DNA from: Streptomyces sp. RKND-216
GTDB taxonomy: Bacteria; Actinomycetota; Actinomycetes; Streptomycetales; Streptomycetaceae
Assembly (NCBI RefSeq): GCF_004795255.1
Contig: NZ_SSBQ01000002.1
Location: 1,366,001 to 1,430,000, forward strand
Length of the DNA: 64,000 bases
Direction: 5' to 3'
The notes under the pieces are model-generated. The model was not told where the DNA came from. It searched no databases and saw only the letters and a program-made list of their open reading frames with translations. The position numbers and the translations under genes are program-made. How positions within the stretch are numbered: the stretch's first letter is position 1; every line of letters begins with the position of its first letter. This document shows positions 10,970 to 20,144 of this stretch, piece after piece.

Positions 10970-13900
10970 TCAGCGCCGTGCTGCCGCCTCCGACTCCGGT
11001 TCCGGCCCCACGAGCCGGAGCCGGTGCGCCATCGCCGCCGCCTCGCCGCGCCCTGCGACGCCCAGCTTCGCCAGGATGCGGGACACGTGCACGCTGGCTG
11101 TCTTCGGCGAGATGAACAGCCGCTCCGCGATCTGACGGTTGCTGCGCCCGGCGGCGACCAGGCCGAGCACGTCGCGTTCGCGGGCCGTGAGCCCGAACGA
11201 GTCCGCAGGGTCGCCGGGAGCCGGCTCCTGCTCTTCCCCCCGGGGCGTGTCGCCGTTCACCGCGATGCGGGCCCGTGCGGCGAGCTGTGCGGTCTCCTCC
11301 AGCAGCACCCGGGCGCGGAGGCGCCGCGCCGTTCCGTGCGCCGCGCGCAGCAGCCGGGCCGCCTCGGCACGGTCGCCACCGTCGTCCAGCAGCGCCTCGG
11401 CCAGCCGCTGGCGGGCCTGCGCCAGCTGGAAGGGGCGCTCCAGCGACGCGAACGCCGCGACGGCCTCCGCCCAGCGCCGCGGGTCCGAGCGGCCCTCCGC
11501 GCGGTCGAGTTCGGCGGCGACCAGCAGCGACCACGCCGTCCACACGGGCGCCGGGTGCGGGAGCCTGCGTGCCGCGACCCGCAGCCGCGCCAGCAGTTCC
11601 GAGCGGCCGTCCTCGGCGTCCGGCAGCCCCAGAAGGTCCGCTTCCGCTCTGACCGCCGTGTGCAGCAGCGGCCAGACGTACGGGTGCGTCCCGACCGGGA
11701 GGCCCTCGTCCAGCACCCGTGTCGTCTCCGCCCGCGCGGCCCGCCAGTCGCCCCGGCCGGCGGCGAGGGCGAGGGCGAACCGCCGCAGCGGCAGTTCGCT
11801 CTGAGGCTCCGGCCGGCGCTGCCGCGCGTACTGCTCGACGGCAGTGCGGCGGGCGGCCTCCACCGCGGCCAGGTCGCCCCGGTCCAGGGCGAGTTCGCCC
11901 GCGTGCACCTCCTGCGAGGCGCGGGTGTGCGGCCACACCGCGAGCTGTCGCGCCTCCTCGACCACCTCCGCCGCCTCGTCCCACCGGCCCAGCGCGTGGA
12001 GCGACTCCGCCTGGTTGCCGAGGGCGAAGGCTCGCTGGTTCCGGCGTCCGTGCGCCGCCGCGGTACGGGCCGCGCCGGCCGCGGCGGCCACGGCCTCCTC
12101 CGACCGCCCGACGTACTCCAGTTCGGCGGCCAGGTTGGTCCCCGCGCGGATCACCAGGCCGAACTCGCCCATCCCGGCGGCCCGTTCCTGGGCGATGCCG
12201 ATCTCCGCCAGCCCCGCTCCCACGTCTCCGCCCTGCACCATCAGCACACCCAGGGTGATCCGGGCGTTCTGCTCGATGTGGCGGGCGCCGACGACGCGGG
12301 CGAGGCCGACGGCCTGCAGGGCGGTGGACAGGGTGTCCGGCCCGGGATCGTGCTTCATGCCCCAGCCGGCCGCCGAGGCGAGCACCTCCGCGTGCACCGC
12401 CGAGGGCGGCAGGCCGCGCACGAGTTCCTGGGCGCGGGAGATCTCGTCCCAGCCGTCGCCCCGCGCCAGCCCCTCGGCGAGACGGGCGCGCTGCACCCAG
12501 AACCAGGCCGCGCGCAGCGGGTCGCGGCCTTCGTCGAGCAACGCCAGAGCCCGCTTGGCGACGGCCAGGGCCCGCTCCAGCGCGCCGCCCACCCGGGCCG
12601 CGACCACCGTCTCGGCGAGCAGGTCCATGAAGCGCAGCGACCCCTCTCCCGGATCGCCCGCACACGGCGGATAGACCTCGGCGTGGTCGACGGGCCGCAG
12701 CGCGACCCGTACGTCCTCCGGGACGTCGTCCCACAGCTCGACGGCGCGCTCCAGCAACTGGTGCTGCTCGGCGAAGGCGTGCCGGGCGCGGGCCTCCACG
12801 GAAGCGGCCAGCACCGCGGGCAGCGCCTTCGCCGCGTCACGGCCCCGGTACCAGTAGTGGGCCAGCCGGGTCGCGCGCACCTCCGCGCGGACCAGCGAAG
12901 GGTCGGCCTCGAGGGCGCGGGCGTACTGCCGGCTGAGCCCGGCGCCCTCGCCGGGCAGCAGGTCCTCGCTGACGGCCTCGCGCAGCAGCGCGTGCCGGAA
13001 GCGGTAGCCGTCGCCGTCGTCCGTCGGTATCAGCACGTTCGCGCCGACCACCGCGCGCAGCGCGCCGCGCAGTTCTTCGGCGGGCAGCCCGCAGACGGCG
13101 GCCAGCAGCGCGTGCTCGACCGCGGAGCCGCCCTGCGCCGCGACCTGCACCACCTGCTGGGCCTCCTCGGGCAACGCCTCGACACGGACCAGCAGCAGGT
13201 CCCGCAGGGTGTCGCTGAGCGAGCAGGTCGCGCCGTGGTGGGTCAGCTCCTCCACGAAGTACGGGTTCCCGTCGGTGCGTGCGTAGACCGACGCGACGAG
13301 GTCGCGGGGCGGCTCGGCCACGCCCTGGATTCCGGCGATCTGCGCGCGCACCTCGTCCCGGCTCAGCCGGGGCAGGTCGATGCGGCGGACCGTGCGCAGC
13401 CGGTCGGTCTCGGCGAGGAAGGGCCGCAGCGGGTGCCGCCGGTGGATGTCGTCGGCGCGATAGGTGGCCAGCAGCACCAGGCGGGACGGCGCCTGGAGCG
13501 ATCGGTAGAGGTAGCCGAGGAGTTCGCGGGTGGACCGGTCGGCCCAGTGCAGGTCCTCCAGCGCGAGGACGACCGTGCGCTCGGCGGTGAGGCGTTCGAG
13601 CAGCTGGGCGGTGAGTTCGAAGAGCCGGGCCCGGCCGTCCTCCTCGTCCCACGCCTCCCGGAGAGCCCGCCCTTCCGCGGCCGCACCGGGATGCGCGGGG
13701 GCGAGGTCGGGGAGCAGCCGGGCGAGTTCGGCTTCGCGCCCGCCCGCGGCGACGCTCAGGGCGTCCGCGCCGAGGGTGCGGTGCAGGGCACGCAGGGCGG
13801 TGGCGAAGGGCGCGAACGGCAGGCCGTCCGCGCCGAGTTCGAGGCACCCGCCGACCGCCGTGACGGCCCCGGCGGCGCGTGCACGAGCGAGGTACTCGTC

Positions 13901-14137
13901 CAGCAGTCGGGTCTTGCCGACGCCGGCCTCACCGCCGACGAGCAGCGCCTGCGGCTCGCCGGACCCCGCCCGGGCCAGCGCGTCGAGCAGGGCGGCCAGC
14001 TCCTGGGAGCGACCGACGAAAACCGGGCTTCCGGCGATGTCGTTCAGCACGGACCCCAGCATGACACCGGACGCCGGCATCCGGGTGAGCGCGGATGCCG
14101 GCGTCCGGTCGGGGACGGTGGCGGGCGCGGCCGTCAC
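10970..14137 (-). CDS. Large ATP-binding LuxR family (LAL-like) regulator
   Basis: Transcriptional regulator of the large ATP-binding LuxR type (1,055 residues). The N-terminal AAA module has Walker A GGEAGVGKTRLL (about residue 70) and Walker B VVLALEDLHWAD. A long central helical, TPR-like sensor region follows, and the C-terminus carries the LuxR helix-turn-helix LTARERDVLGLVAAGRSNRQIAERL. Such proteins are often pathway or nutrient activators; the target is unknown. The GTG at 14137 is the longest reading; MPASGV (14080) or MLGSVL are possible starts because no ribosome binding site is decisive. It sits 8 bp after the stop of a small gene on the same strand and is probably cotranscribed with it. 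Confidence 0.88.
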   Translation of the reverse strand: MTAAPATVPDRTPASALTRMPASGVMLGSVLNDIAGSPVFVGRSQELAALLDALARAGSGEPQALLVGGEAGVGKTRLLDEYLARARAAGAVTAVGGCLELGADGLPFAPFATALRALHRTLGADALSVAAGGREAELARLLPDLAPAHPGAAAEGRALREAWDEEDGRARLFELTAQLLERLTAERTVVLALEDLHWADRSTRELLGYLYRSLQAPSRLVLLATYRADDIHRRHPLRPFLAETDRLRTVRRIDLPRLSRDEVRAQIAGIQGVAEPPRDLVASVYARTDGNPYFVEELTHHGATCSLSDTLRDLLLVRVEALPEEAQQVVQVAAQGGSAVEHALLAAVCGLPAEELRGALRAVVGANVLIPTDDGDGYRFRHALLREAVSEDLLPGEGAGLSRQYARALEADPSLVRAEVRATRLAHYWYRGRDAAKALPAVLAASVEARARHAFAEQHQLLERAVELWDDVPEDVRVALRPVDHAEVYPPCAGDPGEGSLRFMDLLAETVVAARVGGALERALAVAKRALALLDEGRDPLRAAWFWVQRARLAEGLARGDGWDEISRAQELVRGLPPSAVHAEVLASAAGWGMKHDPGPDTLSTALQAVGLARVVGARHIEQNARITLGVLMVQGGDVGAGLAEIGIAQERAAGMGEFGLVIRAGTNLAAELEYVGRSEEAVAAAAGAARTAAAHGRRNQRAFALGNQAESLHALGRWDEAAEVVEEARQLAVWPHTRASQEVHAGELALDRGDLAAVEAARRTAVEQYARQRRPEPQSELPLRRFALALAAGRGDWRAARAETTRVLDEGLPVGTHPYVWPLLHTAVRAEADLLGLPDAEDGRSELLARLRVAARRLPHPAPVWTAWSLLVAAELDRAEGRSDPRRWAEAVAAFASLERPFQLAQARQRLAEALLDDGGDRAEAARLLRAAHGTARRLRARVLLEETAQLAARARIAVNGDTPRGEEQEPAPGDPADSFGLTARERDVLGLVAAGRSNRQIAERLFISPKTASVHVSRILAKLGVAGRGEAAAMAHRLRLVGPEPESEAAARR

Positions 14138-14145
14138 GACGGACC

Positions 14146-14331
14146 TCAGGCCGCGTGCACGAACCGGTCGCGCAGCCGCCTCACCCGCCCCTCCGCTTCG
14201 TCGCTGAGCCGGCGCTCCCGCCGGGCGGCGCGTGCCGCGTCGGCGCGGCGCTCGGCCTCGGCGCGGCGCCGGAGGTCGGCGGCGCGGAGCAGGTGTGCGT
14301 CGGCGTACGGGTCGTAGTCCTGAGCGAGCAT
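14146..14331 (-). CDS. Small Arg/Ala-rich hypothetical protein
   Basis: A 61-residue protein starting MLAQDYDPYADAHLL, then a highly charged helix (RRRAEAERRADAARAARRER) and ending RFVHAA. ATG 14331 has GGAGGG 9 nt upstream. The gene ends 8 bp before the LuxR regulator start, so the two are almost certainly one transcript. It is predicted cytoplasmic and helical; no function is known to me. Alternating Arg, Ala and Glu suggest a coiled coil or nucleic-acid-associated peptide, but this is only composition. Confidence 0.65.
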   Translation of the reverse strand: MLAQDYDPYADAHLLRAADLRRRAEAERRADAARAARRERRLSDEAEGRVRRLRDRFVHAA

Positions 14332-14510
14332 GTCGGGCTTCCCTCCTGGAGTGCGGAGTCCGGTTCTCCCGGACGACCTCCAGCCTCCGCCGTGAGGGGG
14401 GTGCGGCACATCGGGCGACCGACGCGTTCCGGGGGCGGCGGGGGCCTTAGTTCCGCGAGCGGAGGTCTTAGGCGGGCTGCGAGGGACCTCAGAGCGGGCG
14501 CGGCCGGGGC

Positions 14511-16763
14511 TCAGCCGGAGGAGACGCGGTCCCCGTCCCGCTGGTGCGGGACGAACGCCGGCTCGCCGGCGCCCGGTCCGACGGCCTCCGGACGCTCCGG
14601 GGGCTCGATGGTGACCCGGGGCAGGATGCGGTCCAGCCACTTCGGCAGCCACCAGTTCGCGCCGCCGAGCAGGTGCATCAGCGCGGGCACCAGGAGGGTG
14701 CGCAGGACGTACGCGTCCAGGGCGACGGCCGTCGCCAGGCCGATGCCGAACATGGCGATGATCCGGTCGCCGCTGAGCACGAACGCGCTGAAGACCGCGA
14801 TCATGATGGCCGCCGCGCAGTTGATCACGCGGCCGGTCTCGGCGAGCCCCACCCGCACCGAGCGCCGGTTGTCGCCGGTACGGCGCCACTCCTCGTACAT
14901 GCGGCTGACCAGGAAGACCTGGTAGTCCATGGACAGGCCGAAGAGGACCGAGATCATGATGACCGGCAGGAAGGGCTCGATCGGCCCCGCGCCTCCCAGA
15001 CCCATCCCCTCGCTGCCCCAGCCCCACTGGAAGACCGCGACCACCACGCCGAACGACGCGGACACGGCCAGCACGTTCATCAGCGCCGCCTTGACCGGGA
15101 TACCGATGCTCCGGAAGGCGAGCAGGAGCAACGCCGAACCGAGGGCGACGACGACGCCGAGGAAGAGCGGCAGCTTCTCCAGGATGGTGTCGGCGAAGTC
15201 GTCGTAGCTCGCGGTCAGCCCGCCGACGTGCACGGTGAGCGGCGCCCCGTCCAGAGCCCGGGGCAGCACGTCGGCGCGCAGCCGTTCGACGAGCTGCGAG
15301 GTCCGTACGTCCTGCGGGGCCGAGTCGGGCAGCACGGTGACGGTGCCGACACCGCCGCGCTCGCTCACCGCCGGGCCGGTGACGCCGGCGACGCCCTGCG
15401 CGTCGCGCAGCGCGCCCGGAAGCCGTTCGAGCGCGGAGCGGTCCTCGGGGCCGTCGATCTCGGCGACCAGGGTGAGCGGCCCGTTGATGCCGGGCCCGAA
15501 GCCGTCGGCCCTCAGGTCGTACGCCTGCCGGGTGGAGGAGCCCGCCGGGGCGGTGCCGCCGTCGGCGGTGCCCAGGTGCAGGCCCAGCACCGGAAGCGCG
15601 AGCACCACCATGAGGGCGGCGGCGAGCGCACCGAGCACGCGGGGGCGGCGTTCGACGAACGCGGACCAGCGCGCGGCCGGCCCGGCGGTCCCCTCCTCGG
15701 CCGCCGGGCCGGACCGCGCCAGCCTGCGCCGCTCGCGGCGGCTGAGGGCCCGCACGCCGATGACGGAGAGGAGGGAGGGCAGCAGGGTGATCGAGGCGAG
15801 CACGGCGAGCAGCACGGTCACCGAGGCGGCGACCGCGACGCCGACGAGGAAGTCCAGACGCAGCACGAGCATGCCGAGCAGGGCGATGCACACGGTGGCG
15901 CCGGCGAAGATCACGGCCCGGCCGGCGGAGGAGACGGCGTCCTCGGCGGCCTCGGCGACGGTGAGTCCGCGGCGCAGCCCGCGCCGGTGCCGGGTGACGA
16001 TGAACAGGGCGTAGTCGATGCCCACGCCGAGTCCGATCAGGGTGCCCAGCATGGGTGCGAAGTCGGCCAGCGTCATGACGTGCCCGAGCAGGCCGGTGAC
16101 CAGGTAGGCGGTGCCGACGCTGACCACGGCGGTGATGAGCGGCAGCAGCATGGCCGCCAGGGAGCCGAAGGCGAAGAGCAGCACCACGGCCGCGGCGGCG
16201 ACGCCGATGGCCTCGCTGAGGCGGGTGGAGCCGGTGTCGGCCTCCGGGACGTTCGCACCGCCGACGGCCGTCCGGAGGCCGGGGACGTCCGCGGCCGCGG
16301 CCGCGGCCAGGTCGGCGACGCGTGCGCTGTCCGCCTGCGGCACCTCCTCGACGGCCGGGTCGAAGTGCACCGTGGCATAGGCCGTCTCTTTGTCGCGGCT
16401 GATCCGGTCGCCCGCGCGGGGGTTCTCGGCGTAGGGGCTGGTGACGCCGGAGACGGTGGGGACGTCCGCGATCTGCCGGAGCGCCTGCCCCATCCGTTCC
16501 CGCACGGCCGGTTCGCTCACCCCGTCGCCGTCCCGGCCGGCGGGCACGTGCCACACCACGGTGTCGCTCTCGCCGGCGGTGTCGGGGAAACCCTGGCGCA
16601 GCAGGTCGTGGGCGCGGGAGGACTCGGTGCCGGAGACGCCGTAGTCGCTGGTGTAGGCGGTCCCGACGGCGGTGACGGCGGCCGCCGTGCCGGCGAGGGC
16701 GAGGAGCCACAGCGCGGCGACGACGAGGCGGCGTCGCAGACACCAGCGGGCGAGAGCGGCCAT
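14511..16763 (-). CDS. MMPL family RND-type transporter
   Basis: Proton-driven membrane exporter of the MMPL family (750 residues), a family that moves lipids, siderophores or hydrophobic natural products. There are two repeats, each with one N-terminal helix, an exposed loop and a five-helix bundle. The conserved TM4-type motifs are GLGVGIDYALFIVTR in the first half and LFGLSMDYQVFLVSRMYEEW in the second, with the proton-relay Asp-Tyr in both. ATG 16763 is preceded by GGAAAG. It lies about 180 bp upstream of the small gene and LuxR regulator on the same strand, so it may be in their regulon. The substrate is unknown. Confidence 0.9.
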   Translation of the reverse strand: MAALARWCLRRRLVVAALWLLALAGTAAAVTAVGTAYTSDYGVSGTESSRAHDLLRQGFPDTAGESDTVVWHVPAGRDGDGVSEPAVRERMGQALRQIADVPTVSGVTSPYAENPRAGDRISRDKETAYATVHFDPAVEEVPQADSARVADLAAAAAADVPGLRTAVGGANVPEADTGSTRLSEAIGVAAAAVVLLFAFGSLAAMLLPLITAVVSVGTAYLVTGLLGHVMTLADFAPMLGTLIGLGVGIDYALFIVTRHRRGLRRGLTVAEAAEDAVSSAGRAVIFAGATVCIALLGMLVLRLDFLVGVAVAASVTVLLAVLASITLLPSLLSVIGVRALSRRERRRLARSGPAAEEGTAGPAARWSAFVERRPRVLGALAAALMVVLALPVLGLHLGTADGGTAPAGSSTRQAYDLRADGFGPGINGPLTLVAEIDGPEDRSALERLPGALRDAQGVAGVTGPAVSERGGVGTVTVLPDSAPQDVRTSQLVERLRADVLPRALDGAPLTVHVGGLTASYDDFADTILEKLPLFLGVVVALGSALLLLAFRSIGIPVKAALMNVLAVSASFGVVVAVFQWGWGSEGMGLGGAGPIEPFLPVIMISVLFGLSMDYQVFLVSRMYEEWRRTGDNRRSVRVGLAETGRVINCAAAIMIAVFSAFVLSGDRIIAMFGIGLATAVALDAYVLRTLLVPALMHLLGGANWWLPKWLDRILPRVTIEPPERPEAVGPGAGEPAFVPHQRDGDRVSSG

Positions 16764-16942
16764 ACCGTGTGCTTTCCTGGTTTTCCGATTGCGGTTCCCC
16801 AGGGCCGTACTGTGCCATCCGGACGTGATCGTTTGCGGCTTTCGTGCCGCTCGTCACACGTGCCGTCCGACACGGCTTCCCCCCGGACCCGCGCGGGGGC
16901 GGAATCCGGGGGAAGCCGTGCGAAGCGCTCTTTCGGCGGAGG

Positions 16943-18202
16943 TCAGGCCGTGGCGCCGAGCTGGGCGATCGCCTCGTCGACGGAGACGGTCGCGTCCGCG
17001 TCCTCGCCGGGGCGGCGCTCGCGCACCGGACGGGCCCGGGTGACCGTGGACACCGTGTGCGAGTCCGCGTCGACGCGGGAGTCCGGCTCCAGGAAGACCA
17101 GCCCGCCGGAGGTCTCGTCGCGCAGCGCCGAGAGCAGCGCGGGCGAGTGCGTGGTCGCGATGAGCTGGCGGAAGCCGCTGACCTGCGTGGCCCGCCGGGT
17201 CAGGTCGTCGTACCCGTCGACCCCGCGGAGCAGCCGCCGCACCAACTCCGGCAGCCGGGACGGGTGCAGGCCGTTCTCCAGCTCCTCGACGGCCAGGACG
17301 CCGGCCCGCCGGTCGTCGTACCAGGCGGCGAGGAGCGCGAGCACGCGGAGCGTGCCGCCGGACAGCATCGGCGGCGACGTCCAGCCGGTGTGGCTGAACA
17401 GCACGTCGAAGTCGTACTCCCCGCGCCGCTCGTCGAACAGCGGCCGGATGCCGTCGGTCTCGGGGATCAGCGCGGCCAGGTCCGCCTCCATGGCGCTGCG
17501 CTCGTCACGGCCGACGCGGTGCAGCACGGCGGCCAGGTTGCCGCCGTCCGCCTGGAGCGGCGCGACCTCGCTGCCGCCGAACGGCCTGCGCAGCGCGGCC
17601 GGGTCGAGGGCGATGGGCTGCCAGGTGGCGCACTCCCGGTGCAGCAGGGCCAGCAGTTCGGCGCCGTCCCGGCCGGCCCCGGCGGACTCGGCGTCCAGCG
17701 ACACCCAGTCGGTGCCGGTGCGCTTGAGGAACTTCTCGCGCGCCTCGGACAGGGCGGCCTTCAGCTCCTCGGGCATGCCCAGGCGGCCCATCCAGCCGGT
17801 GCGGTCCATGCTGCTGACCCAGACGCTGGCGCGCACCGGCAGCGGCGTCGCCCGGGAAGACTCGGGCGGCCGCGTGTCGCGCTCCACCTCCAGCCACACG
17901 ACCATCGGCAGCGGACCGTCGGCGGACGGCACGATCATGCCGACCTTGATGCTCATCACGGTGGAGGAGTACGTGCCGTCGCTGCCGGCGGCGTGGTGGA
18001 ACAGGTGCCGCGGGGCGAGCGGCGGGTCGGTGCCCAGCGACGAGGGGAAGCCACTGGTGACGGCCTTGCGGACGAAGTCCAGCGCGTCCAGCAGGTTGGA
18101 CTTCCCCGAACCGTTGGTGCCCATGAGCACCGTGCACGGGTGTACGTCCAACTCGAAATTCAGAAACGACTTGAACCCGTCGATCTCCACCCGGGTGATC
18201 AC
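16943..18202 (-). CDS. AAA ATPase, SMC/RecF-like (AAA_21 type)
   Basis: ABC-class ATPase of the RecF/SMC-like type (419 residues). It opens MITRVEIDGFKSF, has Walker A MGTNGSGKSNLLDAL, a signature-like LSGGTLRVLALLAAW, Walker B VLAVEELENGLHPSRL and a C-terminal TTHSPALLSAL switch segment. This is the usual layout of stand-alone AAA_21/AAA_15 proteins, some of which serve in DNA repair or, with a nuclease partner, in phage defence. No nuclease or Toprim partner is adjacent. GTG 18202 is chosen for its GGAGGAGG 7 nt upstream; the longer frame to 18247 would add an unlikely 15-residue leader. A strong hairpin separates it from gatB, so it is its own unit. Confidence 0.8.
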   Translation of the reverse strand: MITRVEIDGFKSFLNFELDVHPCTVLMGTNGSGKSNLLDALDFVRKAVTSGFPSSLGTDPPLAPRHLFHHAAGSDGTYSSTVMSIKVGMIVPSADGPLPMVVWLEVERDTRPPESSRATPLPVRASVWVSSMDRTGWMGRLGMPEELKAALSEAREKFLKRTGTDWVSLDAESAGAGRDGAELLALLHRECATWQPIALDPAALRRPFGGSEVAPLQADGGNLAAVLHRVGRDERSAMEADLAALIPETDGIRPLFDERRGEYDFDVLFSHTGWTSPPMLSGGTLRVLALLAAWYDDRRAGVLAVEELENGLHPSRLPELVRRLLRGVDGYDDLTRRATQVSGFRQLIATTHSPALLSALRDETSGGLVFLEPDSRVDADSHTVSTVTRARPVRERRPGEDADATVSVDEAIAQLGATA

Positions 18203-18266
18203 GTTTCCACCTCCTCCTAACGGACCTGCGCGGACAGCCACCGCCACCCTAGCCCCCGGAGCGGCG

Positions 18267-18300
18267 GAAGGGCGGCTCCGCTGCTGCGGAACCGCCCTTC
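18267..18300 (-). terminator. Hairpin terminator after gatB
   Basis: GAAGGGCGGCTCCGC pairs with GCGGAACCGCCCTTC across a four-base loop: 15 bp with one G-U pair. It lies 31 bp after the tiny ORF that follows gatB and upstream of the ATPase start. No T-run follows, typical for GC-rich actinobacterial terminators. Confidence 0.75.
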
Positions 18301-18330
18301 ACCGTCCTGCTCACGTGCCCGCGCCGGTGC

Positions 18331-18372
18331 TCAGCCCTCGACGCCGAGCTTCTCGAGACTGTGCTCGGTCAT
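18331..18372 (-). CDS. Possible 13-residue ORF overlapping the gatB stop
   Basis: ATG 18372 overlaps the gatB stop as ATGA and reads [13 protein letters not shown] before TGA. The only support is the overlap geometry, which resembles translational coupling, and the position before the terminator. It may be chance; no family is recognised. Confidence 0.2.
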   Translation of the reverse strand: MTEHSLEKLGVEG

Positions 18373-19877
18373 TCTCTCGGGGCAAGCCGCTCGAGGATGA
18401 GCTCGCGCACGCGCGCGGCGTCGGCCTGGCCTCGGGTGGCCTTCATGACCGCGCCCACGAGGGCTCCGGCCGCCGCGACCTTGCCGCCGCGGATCTTGTC
18501 CGCGATCGCCTGGTTGCCCTCGATGGCCTCGTCGACGGCCTTGCCCAGTGCGCCCTCGTCGGAGACGACCTTGAGGCCGCGCTTGTCCACGACCTCGTCC
18601 GGGCCGCCCTCTCCGGCGAGGACGCCCTCGATGGTCTGCCGCGCGAGTTTGTCGTTGAGGGACCCCTCGGCGACCAGCGCGCAGAGCCGGGCGACCTGCT
18701 CGGGCGTGATGGGCAGGTCGCCGAGTTCGGCCTCCTGCTCGTTGGCGCGGCGCGCCAGTTCGCCCATCCACCACTTGCGGGCCTGGTCGGACGGGGCGCC
18801 GGCGTCGATGGTGGCGACGATCAGGCCGACCGCGCCCGCGTTGAGCACCGACTGCATCTCGTGCTCGGAGATGCCCCACTCCTCGCGCAGCCGGTTGCGG
18901 CGCACGCGCGGCAGTTCGGGCAGCTCGGCGCGGAGCTTCTCCACCCACTCGCGGGACGGGGCGACCGGGACGAGGTCGGGCTCCGGGAAGTACCGGTAGT
19001 CCTCCGCCTCCTCCTTGACGCGCCCGGAGGTGGTGGAGCCGTCCTCCTCGTGGAAGTGGCGGGTCTCCTGCACGATCGTCCCGCCGCCGCCGAGTACGCC
19101 CGCGTGCCGCTGCACCTCGAAGCGGACCGCCCGTTCGACGGACCGCAGCGAGTTGACGTTCTTGGTCTCGGAACGGGTGCCGAACGTCTCCCGGCCGTGC
19201 GGGCGCAGCGACAGGTTGACGTCGCAGCGCATCTGGCCCATCTCCATGCGGGCCTCGGAGACGTCCAGCGCGCGGATAAGTTCGCGCAGTTCGGCCACGT
19301 ACGCCCTGGCGACCTCGGGGGCGCGCGCGCCGACGCCGGTGATCGGCTTGGTGACGATCTCGATCAGCGGAATGCCGGCCCGGTTGTAGTCCAGCAGCGA
19401 GTGCGAGGCGCCGTGGATACGGCCGGTCGCGCCGCCGATGTGGGTGGACTTGCCGGTGTCCTCCTCCATGTGGGCGCGCTCGATCTCCACGCGGAAGACC
19501 TCGCCGTCCTCCAGTTGCACGTCGAGGTAGCCGCCGAAGGCGATCGGCTCGTCGTACTGGGAGGTCTGGAAGTTCTTCGGCATGTCCGGATAGAAGTAGT
19601 TCTTCCGGGCGAAGCGGCACCACTCGGCGATCTCGCAGTTCAGCGCGAGACCGATCCGCACGGCGGACTCGACGCCGGTCGCGTTGACGACCGGCAGCGA
19701 GCCGGGCAGCCCCAGACAGGTGGGGCAGGTCTGGGTGTTGGCGTCCGCGCCCAGGGCGGTGGAGCACCCGCAGAACATCTTGGTCCTGGTGCCGAGCTCG
19801 ACGTGCACCTCAAGCCCCATCACGGGGTCGAAGTCGGCCAGGGCGTCCTCGTAGGACACCAGTTCAGTGACGGTCAC
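18369..19877 (-). CDS. gatB: Asp/Glu-tRNA(Asn/Gln) amidotransferase subunit B
   Basis: The tRNA-binding and kinase subunit of GatCAB, which phosphorylates misacylated Glu-tRNA(Gln) or Asp-tRNA(Asn) before amidation (502 residues). Diagnostic segments are [37 protein letters not shown] (a Cys-rich motif), the conserved [17 protein letters not shown] and [14 protein letters not shown]. The C-terminal Yqey-type tail region ends [13 protein letters not shown] 19877 has GAGAGG upstream. It is the last main gene of gatC-gatA-small gene-gatB and is followed by a strong terminator. Actinobacteria lack GlnRS, so the operon should be essential. Confidence 0.97.
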   Translation of the reverse strand: MTVTELVSYEDALADFDPVMGLEVHVELGTRTKMFCGCSTALGADANTQTCPTCLGLPGSLPVVNATGVESAVRIGLALNCEIAEWCRFARKNYFYPDMPKNFQTSQYDEPIAFGGYLDVQLEDGEVFRVEIERAHMEEDTGKSTHIGGATGRIHGASHSLLDYNRAGIPLIEIVTKPITGVGARAPEVARAYVAELRELIRALDVSEARMEMGQMRCDVNLSLRPHGRETFGTRSETKNVNSLRSVERAVRFEVQRHAGVLGGGGTIVQETRHFHEEDGSTTSGRVKEEAEDYRYFPEPDLVPVAPSREWVEKLRAELPELPRVRRNRLREEWGISEHEMQSVLNAGAVGLIVATIDAGAPSDQARKWWMGELARRANEQEAELGDLPITPEQVARLCALVAEGSLNDKLARQTIEGVLAGEGGPDEVVDKRGLKVVSDEGALGKAVDEAIEGNQAIADKIRGGKVAAAGALVGAVMKATRGQADAARVRELILERLAPRE

Positions 19878-19892
19878 GGAAATTCAAGCCTC

Positions 19893-20144
19893 TCAGTCGA
19901 GGACGTCGTCCACGACGTCTTCCAGGTCCATCCGGCGCAGTTCGCGGACGAGCAGCGCGACGCCCGTGACGATGCCGGCGGCCGACACGGCCACGTCGAC
20001 GAGCTGGAGGGTGTCGCCCTCCGCACGGGCCTGCTTGCCACGCTTCACGGTGCCCACGACGCCGAACAGCGAGGTGGCGATGGAGATGTACATGCCGGTC
20101 CGGGACTTCTTGAATCCCTTGGCCTTCTGCAGCTTTCCACTCAC
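19893..20144 (-). CDS. Small two-helix membrane protein between gatA and gatB
   Basis: An 83-residue protein starting [17 protein letters not shown]. It has two hydrophobic segments, about residues 19-35 ([16 protein letters not shown]) and 49-67 ([18 protein letters not shown]), and an acidic C-terminus. GTG 20144 overlaps the gatA stop (GTGA) and has GGAGG 10 nt upstream. A comparable small gene sits between gatA and gatB in other Streptomyces, from memory, so it is a conserved operon member with no assigned function. Confidence 0.75.
   Translation of the reverse strand: MSGKLQKAKGFKKSRTGMYISIATSLFGVVGTVKRGKQARAEGDTLQLVDVAVSAAGIVTGVALLVRELRRMDLEDVVDDVLD

Noticed and set aside
14511..16857. 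903-codon frame overlapping the MMPL gene on the same strand
   Set aside because: Shifted-frame shadow; only its last 61 codons (14146-14331) form the real small gene.
16943..18202. AAA ATPase as a phage-defence system
   Set aside because: No nuclease, Toprim or other partner gene next to it; single-gene OLD-type function cannot be shown.
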